Origin: Salinispora tropica CNB-440
GTDB taxonomy: Bacteria > Actinomycetota > Actinomycetes > Mycobacteriales > Micromonosporaceae
Assembly (NCBI RefSeq): GCF_000016425.1
Contig: NC_009380.1
Span: forward strand, 2,360,144 to 2,424,143
Direction: 5' to 3'
DNA: 64,000 nucleotides
A program made the position numbers and the translations under genes. Position 1 is the first letter of the stretch. The number at the start of each line of letters is the position of its first letter. Below the pieces are notes generated by a model, which had not been told where the DNA came from, did no database searches, and worked only from the letters and a program-made list of their open reading frames with translations. Below, piece after piece: positions 63,379-64,000 of the stretch.

Positions 63379-64000
63379 GTGGTTAGCGAACGAGGAACGA
63401 CCGGGCCGGCGCACGGGGTGCGCGCGGGGCGCGCCGGGCTGGCCGGTGACCGCGTCGTGGCGGCCGGCAGCGCGGCCCGGACCCTGGTCGCGGCCACCGC
63501 TCGGGCCCTCCGCGGCGCCGACTGCGCCGACCTGGGCCATCCCAGAGGGATGTCTCGCCTCAGCGGGGCACCCGAACCGGTCCGGCGGGCAGCGGCGGCC
63601 CGGGCCGCTGGTCGGGTCGCCCTGACCGTGGGGCAGGCCGCCGAGGTGGACGCGGACCGGGTGGCCCGATGGTTCGCCGACCAGTATCCCCGCCGCCGCT
63701 ACCCCGGGGTGCTGCTCGGCTCGCCGCACGGCGCGGCGGCGCACCTCGCGGTCGCGCTCGGCATACCGTGGCTGCCCACCGGCTTCGAGCTGAGCGTGCA
63801 CTGGCCGCAGGGGGCGGTGGACGGGCCGCAGGCCGCGCTGGACCACGGTGCCGCGCTGGCGGCGCGGTTGCTGGTGGGCAACCCCGAACTCCACGTTCGG
63901 CAGGTGCACTGTCCCGCCAGCCGTGGTGCGCTGGCGGGGGCGACGGTCGCGCTGGCCGCTCACTGGCGCTGGCTGCCGACGGCCTACCTCCGGTTGCTGG
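63379..64000 (+). CDS. Conserved hypothetical protein (partial)
   Basis: An open frame runs off the right edge. From about residue 58 it reads MSRLSGAPEPVRRAAAARAAG, then VARWFADQYPRRRYPGVLLGSPHGAAAHLAVALGIPWLPTGFELSV, which looks like a globular enzyme core with a GSPHGAA turn. The GTG start at 63379 is a guess; ATG 63550 is another option. I do not recognise a family. The part up to about 63540 has weak coding character. Confidence 0.55.
   Translation, partial: MVSERGTTGPAHGVRAGRAGLAGDRVVAAGSAARTLVAATARALRGADCADLGHPRGMSRLSGAPEPVRRAAAARAAGRVALTVGQAAEVDADRVARWFADQYPRRRYPGVLLGSPHGAAAHLAVALGIPWLPTGFELSVHWPQGAVDGPQAALDHGAALAARLLVGNPELHVRQVHCPASRGALAGATVALAAHWRWLPTAYLRLL

Overview
The window is 64 kb of very GC-rich chromosomal DNA from an actinomycete, most likely a member of the Micromonosporaceae (Salinispora/Micromonospora type). 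This is inferred from base composition, frequent GTG starts, strong GGAGG ribosome sites mixed with leaderless genes, Lsr2, the DUF397/Scr1-type regulator pair, mycobacterial-type ergothioneine genes, a PASTA-less PknB-like kinase and the L,D-transpeptidase lipoprotein. No rRNA, tRNA, CRISPR array, intact insertion sequence or prophage was seen. Nearly all genes look like core or conserved accessory genes rather than an island.

Layout. 0-2.4 kb: sulfide/persulfide detoxification unit (rhodanese, MBL-rhodanese protein, CstR-like sensor) with two near-identical operators. 2.5-6.2 kb: DUF998 membrane protein, a diguanylate cyclase, a DUF397/HTH-DUF5753 regulator pair, DedA. 6.2-7.8 kb: glyA behind a ZTP riboswitch. 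7.9-10.4 kb: metallophosphoesterase, stand-alone LigD polymerase, Lrp/AsnC regulator. 10.5-13.9 kb: branched-chain 2-oxoacid dehydrogenase E1alpha-E1beta-E2. 14.2-18.2 kb: L,D-transpeptidase, FKBP isomerase, DoxX, metal-receptor-like protein, nitroreductase. 18.2-19.3 kb: about 1 kb without a credible gene. 19.3-25.4 kb: lsr2, DEAD-box helicase, DUF5715 + asparagine-synthase pair, frameshifted MerR gene. 25.5-29.2 kb: LVIVD protein, DUF305 protein, Ser/Thr kinase. 29.4-33.7 kb: egtABCD (ergothioneine). 34-36 kb: Mn-riboswitch-controlled TMEM165-type exporter and NhaA. 36.5-39.3 kb: glycosyltransferase, HhH protein, DUF2267 protein. 39.3-44.3 kb: CoA transferase, Mn-riboswitch-controlled TerC, type II NADH dehydrogenase, DUF2267/degenerate pterin-dehydratase protein. 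44.6-47.1 kb: small proteins, a lysozyme-like wall enzyme, an OsmC-like protein. 47.3-56.8 kb: two-component system followed by an envelope glycan module (GT39, GT2-GtrA, 49-aa membrane protein, methyltransferase, sulfatase-fold enzyme). 57.2-64 kb: citrate synthase, TrmH-type methyltransferase, GCS2 ligase, small membrane protein, Vms1-like release factor, a partial gene.

Functional threads. Thiol and redox biology recurs (persulfide oxidation, ergothioneine, OsmC-like, DoxX, nitroreductase, NDH-2). Two exporters of different families (TMEM165, TerC) each appear to have their own yybP-ykoY Mn2+ riboswitch within 7 kb. Cell-wall and envelope genes are numerous. Several genes show a recurrent leaderless arrangement: a TANNNT box exactly 6 nt before the start codon. 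Genes whose real start differs from the longest open frame were re-started using ribosome sites, operon overlaps or this leaderless pattern.
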